Part shown: positions 22,167-33,893 of the stretch, in pieces | Layout: each line of letters starts with the position of its first letter | How positions within the stretch are numbered: the stretch's first letter is position 1 | Origin: Cryptomeria japonica | Lineage: Eukaryota > Streptophyta > Pinopsida > Cupressales > Cupressaceae | DNA: 58,000 nt | Assembly (NCBI RefSeq): GCF_030272615.1 | Contig: NC_081411.1 | Span: 832,308,160 to 832,366,159 of the forward strand | Reading direction: 5' to 3' | Position numbers and translations under genes: made by a program | Notes under the pieces: model-generated | Databases searched by the model: none | What the model saw: the letters and a program-made list of their open reading frames with translations, nothing else | Told to the model about the DNA's origin: nothing

Positions 22167-22340
22167 ATGCTGGAAGGCCTGCTGGCTTTTTGGGGCTTTT
22201 TTGGGTTTTCTTCGGTTTTTCGCTGGTTTTTTGTGGTTTCTGTTCTTTTTTGTTTCTCGTAGCTTTGCTGTTTAAGTTCTACTTGTAAAGGGTTTCGGGG
22301 CCCCTTCAAAACCTGCTTTTTCCTTAATAAAAAAAAACAA
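22167..22340 (+). other. T/G-rich 3' tail with poly(A) after the 210-residue frame
   Basis: Directly after the stop codon the sequence is rich in TTTTTGGGG and GGTTTT, then GTAAAGGGTTTCGGGGCCCC, then CTTAATAAAAAAAAAC at about 22324-22339. The AATAAA overlaps the A-run. This looks like a transcript 3' end of non-LTR retroposon type. The flank after the A-run (ACTGGTAGAG) resembles ACTGGTAAAG at about 21251, a possible imperfect target duplication. Confidence 0.5.
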
Positions 22341-22803
22341 ACTGGTAGAGGAAGGAACATCCTTGATCAGGAAGAAAGGATGCATAGATGTAAGCAGGGG
22401 AATCTGACCTGACTGAATCAAGAGTGTGCCTTGAGAAGAATGATGACATGATGACATTAAGAGTGGTAACCGGTATGTAATTCTACCGGTTATATAAGCA
22501 AGGTGTAGTCGTAGAAGGCCTCTCCATTGTGGAAATAAGCACACTAAGGACTTATCAGTCGAGAGTCCGGTTTGAGAGTTCCATCGACAAATCAATGGAA
22601 AAAAATATGACAAGGCAACCGATAAAATGGTTGAGACCAGAAAGGTTGGCAAACCGGCCAAAGTGAGGAACTGGTAAAGTGGGTTGGTTGGTGACTGTCT
22701 CTTGACTGACTCATAGTGACAAGCTGGCAGTTTGTTGACCTATAGTCAACATGGCAAACTCGTGGTTGGATAAGGATAGAATGTACAACGAAGGGGTTGT
22801 TGC
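22341..22803 (+). promoter_or_regulatory. U3/promoter part of LTR E
   Basis: Non-coding. TATATAAG at 22491-22498 is a plausible TATA box, preceded by the palindromic pair ACCGGTA...TACCGGT (22469-22490). Downstream the stretch contains several CCGG-type motifs. It ends at 22799-22803 with GTTGC, the target site of element D; LTR E continues at 30470. Confidence 0.6.
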
Positions 22804-24319
22804 TGTTGGCATTATAACATACAAAGGGAGATTGTTGGCATTTCAATAAGGATATAGAGAAGGTTGTTGATGATTATGGATATAACTGATTAAGGATGTT
22901 TATTGTCTTAATATTATTATTTTGTCATTGATGTCAATAAATTGATTTTCTAATTCAATATGATGTTGCCATATCTTAAGAAGTATGATTTGGTGAGTAT
23001 AAAGATGTCGGTAAAAGACATAGAAAGAATGTGATGAATAAGGGGAGGAATAAGTTTTTCAATGGGAAACTATTACCGAGTTAGACAATGATGAGATCAT
23101 GATGTTTAGATTGTTTTGATATCCTACATATGTTGTTAATTGTAAGGTTAATACTATACTATGTTACCGAGCAAAGAACCTAGTCGATAAACCCTAAGGA
23201 ACCTAGTCGGTAAACCCTAAGGTTATCACTATCGGTTAATGAAGGCAGAATGTCTACCGAGTGAAGTTTAGTATTTACCGAGTTGCAACCGAGTAATAAC
23301 AAAATGCATTGAATGAATAAAAGCATTATTTAATGAAGGAAGCTGATGAGCTGGAACTGATTAAATGATTGGTATGCTGTGCATGAAGTTTGTTAAAGAA
23401 TCTACGGCAAAGGAAAATCAACAGGAAGATCTACAGCGTAGATTGAACCGCAATACCTTAGCACAAGTTCCAAGAAATATATGCAAGTTCCAAGGTGGGG
23501 TAAAATGTTTTCAGATTGAAGGATACATTGAACCTAGTCAAGTTTGAAGATCTAATGGCTATGATTGATCATGGGAAATGTGATCAAGGAGATTAAGTGG
23601 TTAGCAATTGTTTATAAATAAGGAACTGTTGATAAACAATGTATGCGGGCAAGTGTATGCATAGGGATGCTACATAGTGATTACTGAGCACAAAAGCTTG
23701 AAGACCTGTTTGATTAACAGAGTATAGAGCCCAACAGATGGACAAGATAAGTCCTAGATTGTATTGAGCAAATAAGAATTTGCTTTAGCATTTTAGATGT
23801 GAAGTTGCAGATAGATTTTTATTACTATTATTTTGTGAAGTGACAGAAAATCTCTTAACCGAGTGGACTTAACAGTCTTATTTGTAAAACCCTCTAGCAA
23901 GATGACATTCTGATTGAGTGTTTGAAATCCTTTAACAAGGTCACCTCTAACAAGGTAAAGATCCTAACAGATCTGAGGGAAATCCCTTAATCGGGTCACA
24001 TCTAGCAATGTGTTTGTAATCTTTAACAAGATTTTCTTTTAACCGAGCATACTCTAGAAGAGTATATTTCTTACTGGGTCTAAAATCCCATAGTGGTTTT
24101 TCCCTATTTGGGTTTCCACGTTAAATTTGGTGTTATGAGTTTTATGATGTTTATATGCTTTTGAGTTTGCATGTTTAGCAGTTTTGGTTATATTACTGAA
24201 GTATATGTTACCGAGGTTGAATTTGTTGTTTTTATGGAAGATTAAGGTTGTATGATTCACCCCCCCTCTCATCTTATTAGCTTGGCATCTATACTTAACA
24301 TTAAGTATCTGAACTATCA
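22804..24319 (+). repeat. Element D 5' LTR
   Basis: Begins TGTTGGCATTATAAC and ends GAACTATCA. The U3 carries repeated ACCGAG motifs (for example 23076, 23164, 23257, 23276, 23288). A TATA box TATAAATA lies at 23613-23620. The TTTTTCCCTATTTGGGTTTCC box is at about 24095-24116 and the C-rich hairpin box at 24252-24272. The CATTGATGTCAA element typical of copia LTR starts is at about 22924. Confidence 0.92.
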
Positions 24320-24340
24320 ATTAGTATCAGAGCTTTGGAT
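24320..24340 (+). promoter_or_regulatory. Element D primer-binding site
   Basis: ATTAGTATCAGAGCTTTGG directly follows the 5' LTR. TATCAGAGC matches the complement of the initiator methionine tRNA 3' region, with the leading TGG changed to TAG. Confidence 0.8.
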
Positions 24341-24383
24341 TCCGAAAGAAAAGTTTAAAGGTACTTGAGGCAAAGATCCAAAG

Positions 24384-25322
24384 ATGTATAAGAGGGATGC
24401 ACCGAAGCTGAACAAGTCAAGTTTCTCTACATGGCAGAAAAGGATGAAGCTACACCTATCAGGAGTTGGAGAATATGCTGTATATTATCTGGATAATGAT
24501 TTCATTACACCGAGCACCTATCCATTGATGAGGGAAGAGATAAAGGCAAAGCAAGAACATATCCAAGCAATGATTGAAATAACATCTTCATTGACCGACT
24601 CAGAGTTTAATGATCTAGAAGGCTGCAATGATGCAAAGGCAATGTGGGACAAGCTCATATCTATGTATGGCGGTGATGAACATGTTCAAAGAGCAAAAGT
24701 GGACAGTTTAAGAGGACAACTTGAATCTATGAGGATGAATGAAGGTGAGAACATAACCCAGGACAATACAAGACTAAAAGAGATTGTCAATCAAATGAAA
24801 GGAGCAGGTGGAACTATTGAAGAAAAGGATATTACAAGTAAGTCGTTAAGAACCCTTCTACCAGCTTATGCAATCCGAGTCTCTGCAATCAATGAATTGA
24901 GGTCTGTACCCAATATGCCAGTTTCTTTGGATGCTACTATTGGTAAGCTACATGCATTTGAGTCAAGTAATTTTGATAATAGTGGGTCTTCGGTAAATAA
25001 AGTTGAATATGCATTTAGTTCTTTTCATCTTGGTGAATTTGATGATTACAATGATAGAATGAGTAAGTACACTAAAGGGGATCACAGTGGAGCAAGTGAA
25101 AGATTTAGCAAGAACATGGAAGAAGTACACAAACTGTATGAGGAAATCAGAAAGCGAGAAGAGTTTGAAGCACTATTAGCCAGAAGGTTACCGAGAGGCA
25201 AAGGTAAGTATAAAGGAAAACTACCTTTGAATTGTTTCAATTGTGATAAGACAAGACATATGGCTTTTAATTGTCCTGACAAAGAATCTACTGAAAAGAG
25301 AGATTACCGATATGACAGATAG
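24384..25322 (+). pseudogene. Element D Gag (copia type)
   Basis: A 312-codon open frame from ATG 24384 to TAG 25320-25322. The N-terminal half is the copia Gag fold (WQKRMKLHLSGVGEY, then MWDKLISMYGGDEHVQRAK and LRTLLPAYAIRVSAINEL). The C-terminus has a basic stretch and one zinc knuckle, CFNCDKTRHMAFNC, complete in its CX2CX4HX4C ligands. It would form the particle and package RNA. The stop falls where intact copies would read through into pol; the same frame continues past it. Gag itself may be intact, but the polyprotein is broken. Confidence 0.9.
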
Positions 25323-28300
25323 AAATATAATCATTACAGGGGACACCGAGATTTCAGAAGAAGAGATAGAAAGTCATGCCTAATAGTTGATGAGGAATCC
25401 AATGATGATAAATCAGATGAAACTGATACAGAGGAAGTAGTTTATGTGGCTATCAAAGATGGATCAGATGAAGAAAGGTATGAAGAAAAAGCCCTAATAT
25501 CTCACATAAATACTAATGATTCTTGGATCATAGATAGTGGATGCTCACATCACATGACAGGTGATAAACAAAAATTTGTTACATTAGAAGATTATGATAG
25601 AGGCTATGTAAGATTTGGTAATGATGCACCATGTTTGGTAAAAGGTAAAGGATCTATAACACTTCTTGACAATGCAAAATGCAATGATGTTTATTGGGTT
25701 GAAGTTTTGAAATACAATTTATTGAGTGTAGCACAACTAAACAACATAGGTTATCGAATATAATTTCAGAAAGGAATTGTCAAAGTTCATGACAAGCATG
25801 GAAAGTTAGTTGCTACCAGGACACAAACAAAAGGTAACACATTTCACCTTGACTCAACTCGGAACAAGTGTTTGTATGCAAAGATAGATGACACCTTGTT
25901 ATGGCATAAAAGGTTTTGTCATGTAAATTTTGATAATCTGATCAAAATAAGTAAGAAGCATCGAGTAAGAGGTCTACCGAGTTTGGAAAAACCTGAGAAT
26001 GCTATGTGCCGAGGATGCTAGATGGGTAAGATGACAAGACCAAGCTTTACAAGTAAGTCCTACACTTCTAAGGGAATTTTAGATCTTGTGCATACTGATC
26101 TTTGTGGTCCTATGAAAGTTCACAGTTATTATGGTGATAAATATTTCATATTATTTGTAGATGATTACTCAAGGATGATGTCAGTTATGTTTTTAAAAGA
26201 AAAATCAGAAGCTTTTCAAATGTTTAAATGGTACAAGGCAAGAGTTGAAAATGAAACAACAAGACAATTGAAATGTCTTAGATCTGATAGAGGAGGTGAG
26301 TTCACATATGATGAGTTCAACTTATTCTGCAATGATCATGGTATTAAAAGACAAGTCTTTGCACCGAGAACTCCACATCAAAATGGGATAGCTGAGAGAA
26401 GAAATAGATCTATTGTGGATTGTGGCAGAACCCTGATGATTGAAAAGAAAGTGCCACAAACATTTTGGAGAGAAGCAATAAGCACAACAATTTACACCCT
26501 GAACCGAGTACAACTGAAGAAAGGAACTTTGAAGACACCATATGAAATCTGGTATGACAAGAAACCTAATGTAAGTTACTTCAAAATCTTTGGAAGTAGA
26601 TGCTATGTACACAAAGATGATAGAAATGGAAAGTTTGATCAGAAAAGTGAAGAATGAACATTTCTAGGTTATTCCTCTAGAAGCAAAGCATTTAAATGTC
26701 TGATCAAATCATCTAACAAAATAGTAGAAAGTACAAATGTGAAAATTAATGAATTTGCAGAAAGAAATGATGAAGTAAATTCCAAGGAACCAGAAGATTA
26801 TGATGAATTTGTCTATGTTCAACCGACAAGTCTTACCGAGAGAACTGTTGAAGAAAATGAAGAGAATATCCAATTACCAAGTGATGAAGAAGATCATACA
26901 GAGCCTACCGAGCCTGTATTAGCCAGGTATGGCAGAAGACATATGCATCAAGTTAGATTATAGGAGATAAGGATGATCCAGTGATGACAAGGAACAAACT
27001 ATAAGGATGATCCAGTGATGACAAGGAACAAACTAAGATAGAACACGTCTGATATCTGAATTTGAACCGAGGATAGTGAAAGAGGCATTTAACAGTGAAG
27101 ATTGGATAAATTCTATGATAGAAGAGATTGATCAAATCAAGAAGAATGACACATGGACACTGGTCCCAACACCGAAGGACAAAAATGTAATCGGTACAAA
27201 GTGGATTTTCAGAAACAAGTTGAATGAAAAAGGCGAGGTCATTAGAAATAAAGCAAGACTAGTTTGCAAAGGTTATGCCCAAGAAGAGGGAATTGATTAT
27301 GGTGAGACTTTTGCACCTATGGCAAGACTTGAAGGAGTAAGAACATTGTTGGCATATGCTACTTACAAAAATTTCAAGGTATATCAAATGGATGTCAAAT
27401 CTGCATTTCTGAATGGTATATTAGAAGAAGAAGTTTTTATTGAACAACCCGAAGGATTTGTTGAAGACAAGAATAAAGATCAGGTATGTAAATTGAACAA
27501 AGCTTTATATGGTTTGAAACAAGCACCTAGAGCATGGTATGAAAGATTTCAAGATTGGTTTTATAAGGACAAGTGAAAACAACAATATGTACATGAAGAA
27601 TGATGAAAATAGAATACTGATCTCAACCATATTTGTTGATGATATTATATTTTGTGGAAATGACTCTTTATGCAAGAACTTTGGAAATGAAAAGAGCAAA
27701 GAATTTGAGATGTCATTAATTGGTGAGATAAAGTATTTTATAGGTTTACAAATACCGCAAATGAAAGATGAGATTTTCATTACTCAATCAAAATACATAA
27801 AGGAAATCTTGAAGAAATTTGGAATGGAGGATTCAAAACCAGTAAGTACTCCTATGACTACCAACTGTAAATTATCAAAGAATGATGAATCTGCATCTAT
27901 TGATGAGACACTTTATGGACCCATGATTGAAAAGCTACAATATGTTGTTCACAGCAGGCCAGACATAGCACATGCAGTAGGTATAGTTGCAAGATTCTTT
28001 GCAGATCCCAAGGAAACACACATTACAACAATCAAGAGAATTTTCAGATACTTGAAAGGCACTAAGGATTATGGCTTAGCATATCAGAAAGGAAATGATT
28101 TTGATTTAAAAGTTTATATTGATGCTGATTGGGCAGGCAACATTGATGATGGGAAAAGCACAAGTGGAGGAGCTTTCTTTTTAGGAGAAAGACTAGTGAG
28201 TTGGCTTAGCAAGAAACAAGGATGTGTTTCTCAGTCGACAGCAGAAGCTGAATATGTTGCTGCATCATTGAATTGTACTAATATAGCATGGATTAAACAA

Positions 28301-28585
28301 CTGTTGGATGGTATAAATGAGAAAGTTACCAAGCCAGTAACTATATTCTGTGACAATACTAGTGCCATTAACATTTCAAAGAATCCTATTATGCACTCTA
28401 AGACAAAGCACATCTCTATCAAATATCATTATCTTAGAGAAGAAGCTCAGGAGAAGAAAGTGGTGTTGGAGTATGTTAGCACAAAGGAACAAATAGCAGA
28501 TATCTTTACCAAGCCACTGCCGAGGGACACTTTTGAATATCTCAGAAGTAAGTTAGGGGTCCTACCCCTATCTTCCATTCACTGA
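25323..28585 (+). pseudogene. Element D Pol: protease, integrase, RT, RNase H (broken)
   Basis: The frame continues from gag. The protease has IIDSGCSHHMTGD (active-site DSG) near 25530. Integrase has WHKRFCHVNF (about 25905), then the DDE-type core: HTDLCGP (about 26092), SDRGGEF (about 26285) and HQNGIAERRNRS (about 26378), all three acidic residues present. RT has [21 protein letters not shown] and FVDDIIF (about 27630). RNase H runs to LGVLPLSSIH at 28585, with DADWAGNIDD and CDNTSAINISKN. Stops lie at 25761, 26019, 26655 and 26961. Frameshifts lie near 26965-27075, where a 33-bp tandem duplication sits, and at 27545-27575. Not functional as read. Confidence 0.93.
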
Positions 28586-28970
28586 CCAAGTTCGGTGAAA
28601 GCATCATTTTGATGACTCTACAAAATATCTTTTAGGAGTTGATGCTGATTTACACACTTTAGGATGTTTTCTAAAGGTGTGCAGGAAACAATAATAGGGA
28701 ACAAGAATTGAAGACAAAATGCTCTAACTGAGACTAAGTTGACACATAACAACAGGAAATCACTTCATACAGGAAGAAATTATGTTTTCGTTCTTTAATT
28801 TTTGGCATTGTTGTCAAAGGGGGAGAAGACTGAAAAAAAGAGGAGAAGACTAATGTATGGGGGAGAAGACTGATGATAGGGGGAGAGAATTTCAGCATTT
28901 CAGAATCACAACAATCCGAATCAATTAGGTCAAATCAATTGGTTTTGCCATCAATGCCAAAGGGGGAGAT
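28586..28970 (+). promoter_or_regulatory. Element D 3' untranslated region and polypurine tract
   Basis: The polypurine tract AAAGGGGGAGAT at 28959-28970 abuts the 3' LTR and is preceded by CATCAATGCC, as is usual in copia elements. Upstream, at about 28816-28885, four further purine runs of the form GGGGGAGAAGACTGA repeat in tandem. These could be alternative tracts or slippage products. Confidence 0.85.
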
Positions 28971-30464
28971 TGTTGGAATTATAACAAACAAAGCGAGATT
29001 GTTGGCATTTCAATAAGGATATTGAGAAGGTTGTTGATGATTATGGATATAACTGATTAAGGATTTTTACTATCTTAATATTATTATTTTGTCATTGATG
29101 TCAAGAAATTGATTTTCTAATTCAGTATGATGTTGCCATATCTTAAGAAGTGTGATTTGGTGAGTATAAAGATGTCGGTAAAAGAGACAGAAAGAATGTG
29201 ATGAATAAGGGGAGGAATAAGTTTTTCAATGGGCAACTATTATTGAGTTAGACAATGATGAGATCATGATGTTTAGATTGTTTTGATATCCTACATATGT
29301 TGTTAATTGTAGGGTTAATACTATACTATGTTACCGAGCAAAGAACCTAGTCGGTAAACCCTAAGGTTATCGCTATCAGTTAATGAAGGCAGAATGTCTA
29401 CCGAGTGAAGTTTAGTATTTACCGAGTTGCAACCGAGTAATAACATAATGCATTGAATGAATAAAAGCATTATTTAATGAAGGAAGCTGATGAGCTGGAA
29501 CTGATTAAATGATTGGTATGCCGTGCATGAAGTTTGTTAAATAATCTATGGCAAAGGAAAATCAACAGGAAGATCTACAACGTAGATTGAATCGCAATAC
29601 CCTAGCACAAGTTCCAAGAAATGTATGCAAGTTCGAAGGTGGGGTAAAACATTTTCAGATCGAAGGATACATTGAACCTAGTCAAGTTTGAAGATCTGAT
29701 GGCTATGATTGATCATGGAAAATGTGATCAAGGAGATTAAGTGGTTAGCAATTGTTTATAAATAAGGAACTGTTGATAAACAATGTATGCGGGCAAGTGT
29801 ATGCACAGGGATGATACATAGTGATTACCGAGCATAGAAGCTTGAAGACCTGTTTGATTAACAGAGTATAGAGCCCAACAGATGGACAAGATAAGTCCTA
29901 GATTGTATTGAGCAAATAAGAATCTGCTTTAGCATTTTAGATGTGAAGTTACAGATAGATTTTTATTACTGTTATTTTGTGAAGTGACAGAAAATCTCTT
30001 AACTGAGTGGACTTAACAGTCTTATTTGTAAAACCCTCTAACAAGGTGACATTCTGATTGAGTGTTTGAAATCCTTTAACAAGGTCACCTCTAACAAGGT
30101 GAAGATCCTAATAGATCTGAGGGAAATCCCTTAACCGGGTCACATCTAGCAATGTGTTTGTAATCTTTAACAATATTTGCTTTTAACCGAGCATACTCTA
30201 GAAGAGTATATTTCTTAGTGGGTCCAAAATCCCACAGTGGTTTTTCCCTATTTGGGTTTCCACGTTAAATCTAGTGTTATGAGTTTTATGATGTTTATAT
30301 GCTTTTGAGTTTGCATGTTTAGCAGTTTTGGTTATATTACTGAAGTATATGTTACCGAGGTTGAATCTATTGTTTTTATGGAAGATTAAGGTTGTATGAT
30401 TCACCCCCCCCTCTCATCTTATTAGCTTGGCACTTGTACTTAACATTAAGTATCAGAACTATTA
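28971..30464 (+). repeat. Element D 3' LTR
   Basis: Matches 22804-24319 throughout with scattered substitutions and lacks the 22-bp duplication. TATA box at 29757-29764; hairpin box at 30396-30417. Terminal CA is changed to TA. Followed by the target-site copy GTTGC. Confidence 0.92.
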
Positions 30465-30469
30465 GTTGC

Positions 30470-31570
30470 AGGGGTTGGTCAACTTTAATGAAAAGTCACT
30501 CAAATTACGGGACGTGTTGTAGAAGGATAGTAGAGGGTTGAGGCTTGAGGTCTGGATGACAACTACGAGCCAACTAAGAGATTGAGAAGATCGAGGCGAT
30601 GAAGGAAATAGCCCGATAGATCTTTTGTGACCAATTGAAGGATTTGCTGAAGAAGTAAAAATCAAATCACCAAGATTAAAGGGTGTGATTGAGGAAACAC
30701 GACTATGGTGGAGATATGCATCTCAGATGTCAAAAGGATTAGATCTTGGAAGATCTGATTGGATTTGTTTTACCTTGAATATGGTGAAGAAACCCTAACC
30801 GCCTGAGTTTTGAATTTGTGTTTGGTGGGAAATCTGGGCTATAAGTAAAATGGCCTAAGAGATTGTTTGTTGTTGCTGAATAGAGGGAATATTGAGTTAT
30901 TGTGAAGTAGAAGACTTCCACAAGTAGAGACAAGATTAGCCGAGTGCTTGATGAGCAAGAGAGGGATAGTGAACCTGGTTGAAGCTTTCAACTAGTTGGA
31001 GAGAAGAACCAGTAGCGACCACACCAGAAGAGTGTGGAACCGGTCATGTGCAGAGAGTGAGGTGCAAATCTAGCAGAGAAGCAACAGGTGTAGAGCAGGA
31101 AGAGTATTTCACCGACAGAGTAAGATATATGTTAAGGTTGCAAGATTCACTTGTAACATGATAATTACTTATGTATTTGAAGTTTGCATTGTGAACACTG
31201 AGTTGTAGCTCGATGCAGGGGTTGGTGCTCCTTTGGGTTGTAGCCCATAAATCTGTTAGGGGTTGTAGCTCCTTGGGTTGGTGCCCTAAATTGTACAACC
31301 AAGTTTTACTATGAGGTTGGATTGGAGCAGTAGAATCCAACAACATTGCTCATCGAGTTTTTTCCCACATCGGGTTTTCCTCGTATATACTGGTGTTATG
31401 TGATGTTTCCTTGTGTGTGTGTGCTTGAGCTGGTTTTCTGTACTAACCGGTAAGTATTCCCTATGCTTGATTTACCTACTGGTGTCATCCACAAAGGAAA
31501 GTCTAGAAGAAAAGATTTGAGAACCACTGATTCACCCCCTCCCCCTCTTAGTGGTGCATTGTGTATAACA
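30470..31570 (+). repeat. LTR E, distal part
   Basis: Continuation of solo LTR E after element D. No coding signal. It contains a repeated GGGTTGTAGC/GGGTTGGTGC motif (31200-31295), the TTTTTTCCCACATCGGG box at about 31358, a GT run near 31413, and the hairpin box at 31523-31555, then ends GTATAACA. An R/U5 assignment follows from the comparison with the other LTRs. Confidence 0.75.
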
Positions 31571-32942
31571 AATAGGAGATCTTCCATTCCAAAGTTCATA
31601 GGGTGTCTTATTATGATTTACTCTTATTTTTACCATGTTGAGAATAAAGACAACAATATGCATAACTTATTTCAACACACATTAGCCAAGTTAACATCTT
31701 TCAACATAGTTCTACCCATATCAATAATAGTCCTATTCGTTCTTTCTACAACACTATTCTACTAAGGGGTTCTTGGGGCAGAAAAATGCCTTCTAATTCC
31801 ATGTTTTTCACAAAAGATATCAAATTCATTTGAAGAAAATTCTCCTCCTCTATCAGGCTTTAAACACTTGATTTTGGTATCTACTTGATTTTCAACCATT
31901 GTCTTGAACACTTTAAACTTTTCAAAAGTTTTAAAATTTTCTTTCAAGAAAGTAACCTAGTTGATCCTAGAGTAATAATCAATAAATAACATAAAGTACC
32001 TTTCAATATTAAGTCCTTTTGTCCTTATAGGTCTACAAATATTTGTGTAGATAGGCTCCAAAGGTTTAGTAGTAGAATATTCCTTGTTCTTGAAACTCCT
32101 CTTTGTCTATTTTCCTAGTTGACATTCCTTGGATACAACATCTGTAGGTTTGATAACGCTTGGTAAATCCATCATTGTTTAGTGTTACTTATCCTCACAA
32201 TGTTATCAAAATTGACATGTCCCATTCTTTTATGCCACAACCAACATTGACTGCTTTGTGCCAACAAAGATCTGCTCCCACTCTTATCTTTTATAAAATA
32301 GACATTTCCATTTGTTGTAATACCTTCAACAACCAATCTTTCAAGATTTCCTTTTCTAATCACACATCCAGACTTACTAAATAAGACTTTAAAACCTTTT
32401 TTGCACATCTCACTAACACTCAACAAATTATGCCTCAAACCTTAAAAAAAATAAACATCATTAGTTTAATGCTTACCATCAATCGTAATGCTTCCTATCC
32501 CACAAATACTTGCAACTTCCTCTCTTGCAAATTTTAGTGATCCTCCATCATAGTTCTCAAGATAAATGAAATTATCTTTATCACTGGTCATATGATTTGA
32601 GAATCCAGAGTCGATGATCTAAGCTTTCGGTTCTACTTTGGCATGTAATGCATTCTTTTCACTTACTAAGTTTTTGCTATTCTTTACTCCTTTTAGTCTT
32701 TCAAACATTTGCCTTTTTTCTTTTCTTTTTCTTCTATAGCCAGAAATAAAGATTCCTTGTTCAATTCATCGCCATCTTCATCCTCAGATGAATGTGTATC
32801 CATAGAACATAGGCTCCTTTTTTCTTTATCTATATCATTTGTCTTTTTCTTTGAATCATATCTTTTGTATCTACTCTTTTTCTCATCATCATCAGATCTT
32901 TTGTAATCTTCCTTATATATGCATTTAGAAGCATATGATGAG
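31571..32942 (-). pseudogene. Copia gag end, protease and integrase of element F
   Basis: Minus strand, reading from 32942 down. ASKCIYKEDYKRSDDD is the end of the Gag zinc knuckle and spacer. IIDSGFSNHMTSDKDNF at about 32615 is the protease with intact DSG. LRHNLLSVSEMCKKGF and WLWHKRMGHVNFDNIV (32438-32172) are the integrase N-terminal region. In the integrase core the first acidic motif is degraded (YTNICRP, Asp to Asn), while KPDRGGEF (about 31860) and QNSVVERTNRT (about 31750) are kept. Stops and frame changes occur. At 31571 it is cut by solo LTR E and continues as RT at 21119. At 32942 it is cut by G; gag continues at 44127. Confidence 0.88.
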
Positions 32943-33893
32943 TAATGATGAACAACAGATACCCTAACTGGTACTGAGAGGGGGGGGGGTGAATTAGTAT
33001 AGACAAAAACTTTCTCAACAACTTATCAAGTTAAAGCAATACCAGCCAGTTGTCTTCATTATTGAACTTAACCATGGCAATACTGGTTAAACACAGTAAG
33101 ACTTCAGACAACATAAATTGATAAGTCTGAACACTTCAAATACATTCAATACTTGATGACAACTTCACCCATAAACATATGCATGTGGTGTAATAGTCAT
33201 ACCATAATCTATTACCTCTGTATGCATAATCACTCAAACAAAGAACCCTTAATCATCACATGAAAAATGCACAACACATGACACACAATTTTTTCATGTG
33301 GAAACCCAAACGGGAAAAACCATGGTGGGGATGAATACCCACAAGCTTGTTTTTGAACTCTTTTAAAGCGCGCTTTGTTAGGAGCCTAGTCCGGTTAAAG
33401 ACTTTACAATAAGGTTCTGCTAGGAACTGATCCTATTAAAGATCACTTGGTTAAGGGATGGCTATATACCCTATTAAAGGTTGAAACCTTGTTAAAGGTT
33501 ACCTTGCTAGAGGATTTAAAGAACTCAATAAACTTGAGTCACTTGGTTAGAGGATTTATAGTAAGCCTGTTAAAGCTACCCGGTAAAGGGATTTTCCAAC
33601 TATTGAAATGGTTAGAAGACAACAGGTAAAAACTCTAATCTAATAACAACACTACATGCCAAGGCAGATCCTTTTCAGTTTCTTGACTTCTGCAATCACA
33701 CTCTGCAGTTTTCTTTTACTGGTCTGGCAAGTGTCTCATCACTCGGATACACACACAACATTTGCCAACAACTTACAATAACAAACATCATCGACCTTAT
33801 AGACAACAATTAGGTCGGTAGCATAAACCCTAAACCCTAAGCATCGTAGGTTTACAATACAAGCGGTCCAATCCTGACCATCCAAACACTTTG

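Larger units (their letters stand above)
22804..30464 (+). mobile_element. Element D: complete Ty1/copia retrotransposon
   Basis: A 7,661-bp element on the plus strand with LTRs at 22804-24319 (1,516 bp) and 28971-30464 (1,494 bp), flanked by GTTGC at 22799-22803 and 30465-30469. The right LTR ends ACTATTA where the left ends ACTATCA. The left LTR is 22 bp longer because of a tandem copy of AACCTAGTCGGTAAACCCTA at about 23180-23225. It has an initiator-Met-type primer-binding site, gag, protease, integrase, RT, RNase H (copia order) and a polypurine tract. The coding region carries five stops and at least two frameshifts, so it is not autonomous now. LTR divergence is roughly 4% by eye over 270 bases. 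It sits inside solo LTR E. Confidence 0.95.
21120..31570 (+). mobile_element. Solo LTR E, interrupted by copia element D
   Basis: E begins TGTTGGCATTGTG at 21120 and ends GTGTATAACA at 31570, flanked by AATAG at 21115-21119 and 31571-31575. Without element D (22804-30464 plus one GTTGC) it is about 2,785 bp. It has one LTR-type 3' end: the hairpin box at 31523-31555 (arms ACCACT/AGTGGT) and a TTTTTTCCCACATCGGG box at about 31358. The start, with TCATTGATGTCAAC, is typical of copia LTRs. A TATA box (22491-22498) lies in its U3. No internal region or second LTR exists, so it is a solo LTR. A poly(A)-tailed ORF unit at about 21480-22340 lies within it. It splits copia element F. Confidence 0.85.

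Noticed and set aside
21941-22661. Minus-strand open frames over the 210-residue gene and LTR E
   Set aside because: Antisense shadows of the plus-strand frame and of non-coding LTR sequence.
33810-33840. Telomere-like AAACCCTAAACCCTAA (also near 53210)
   Set aside because: Only two to three units, at the same place in two copies of one LTR family. Part of the LTR, not a telomere.
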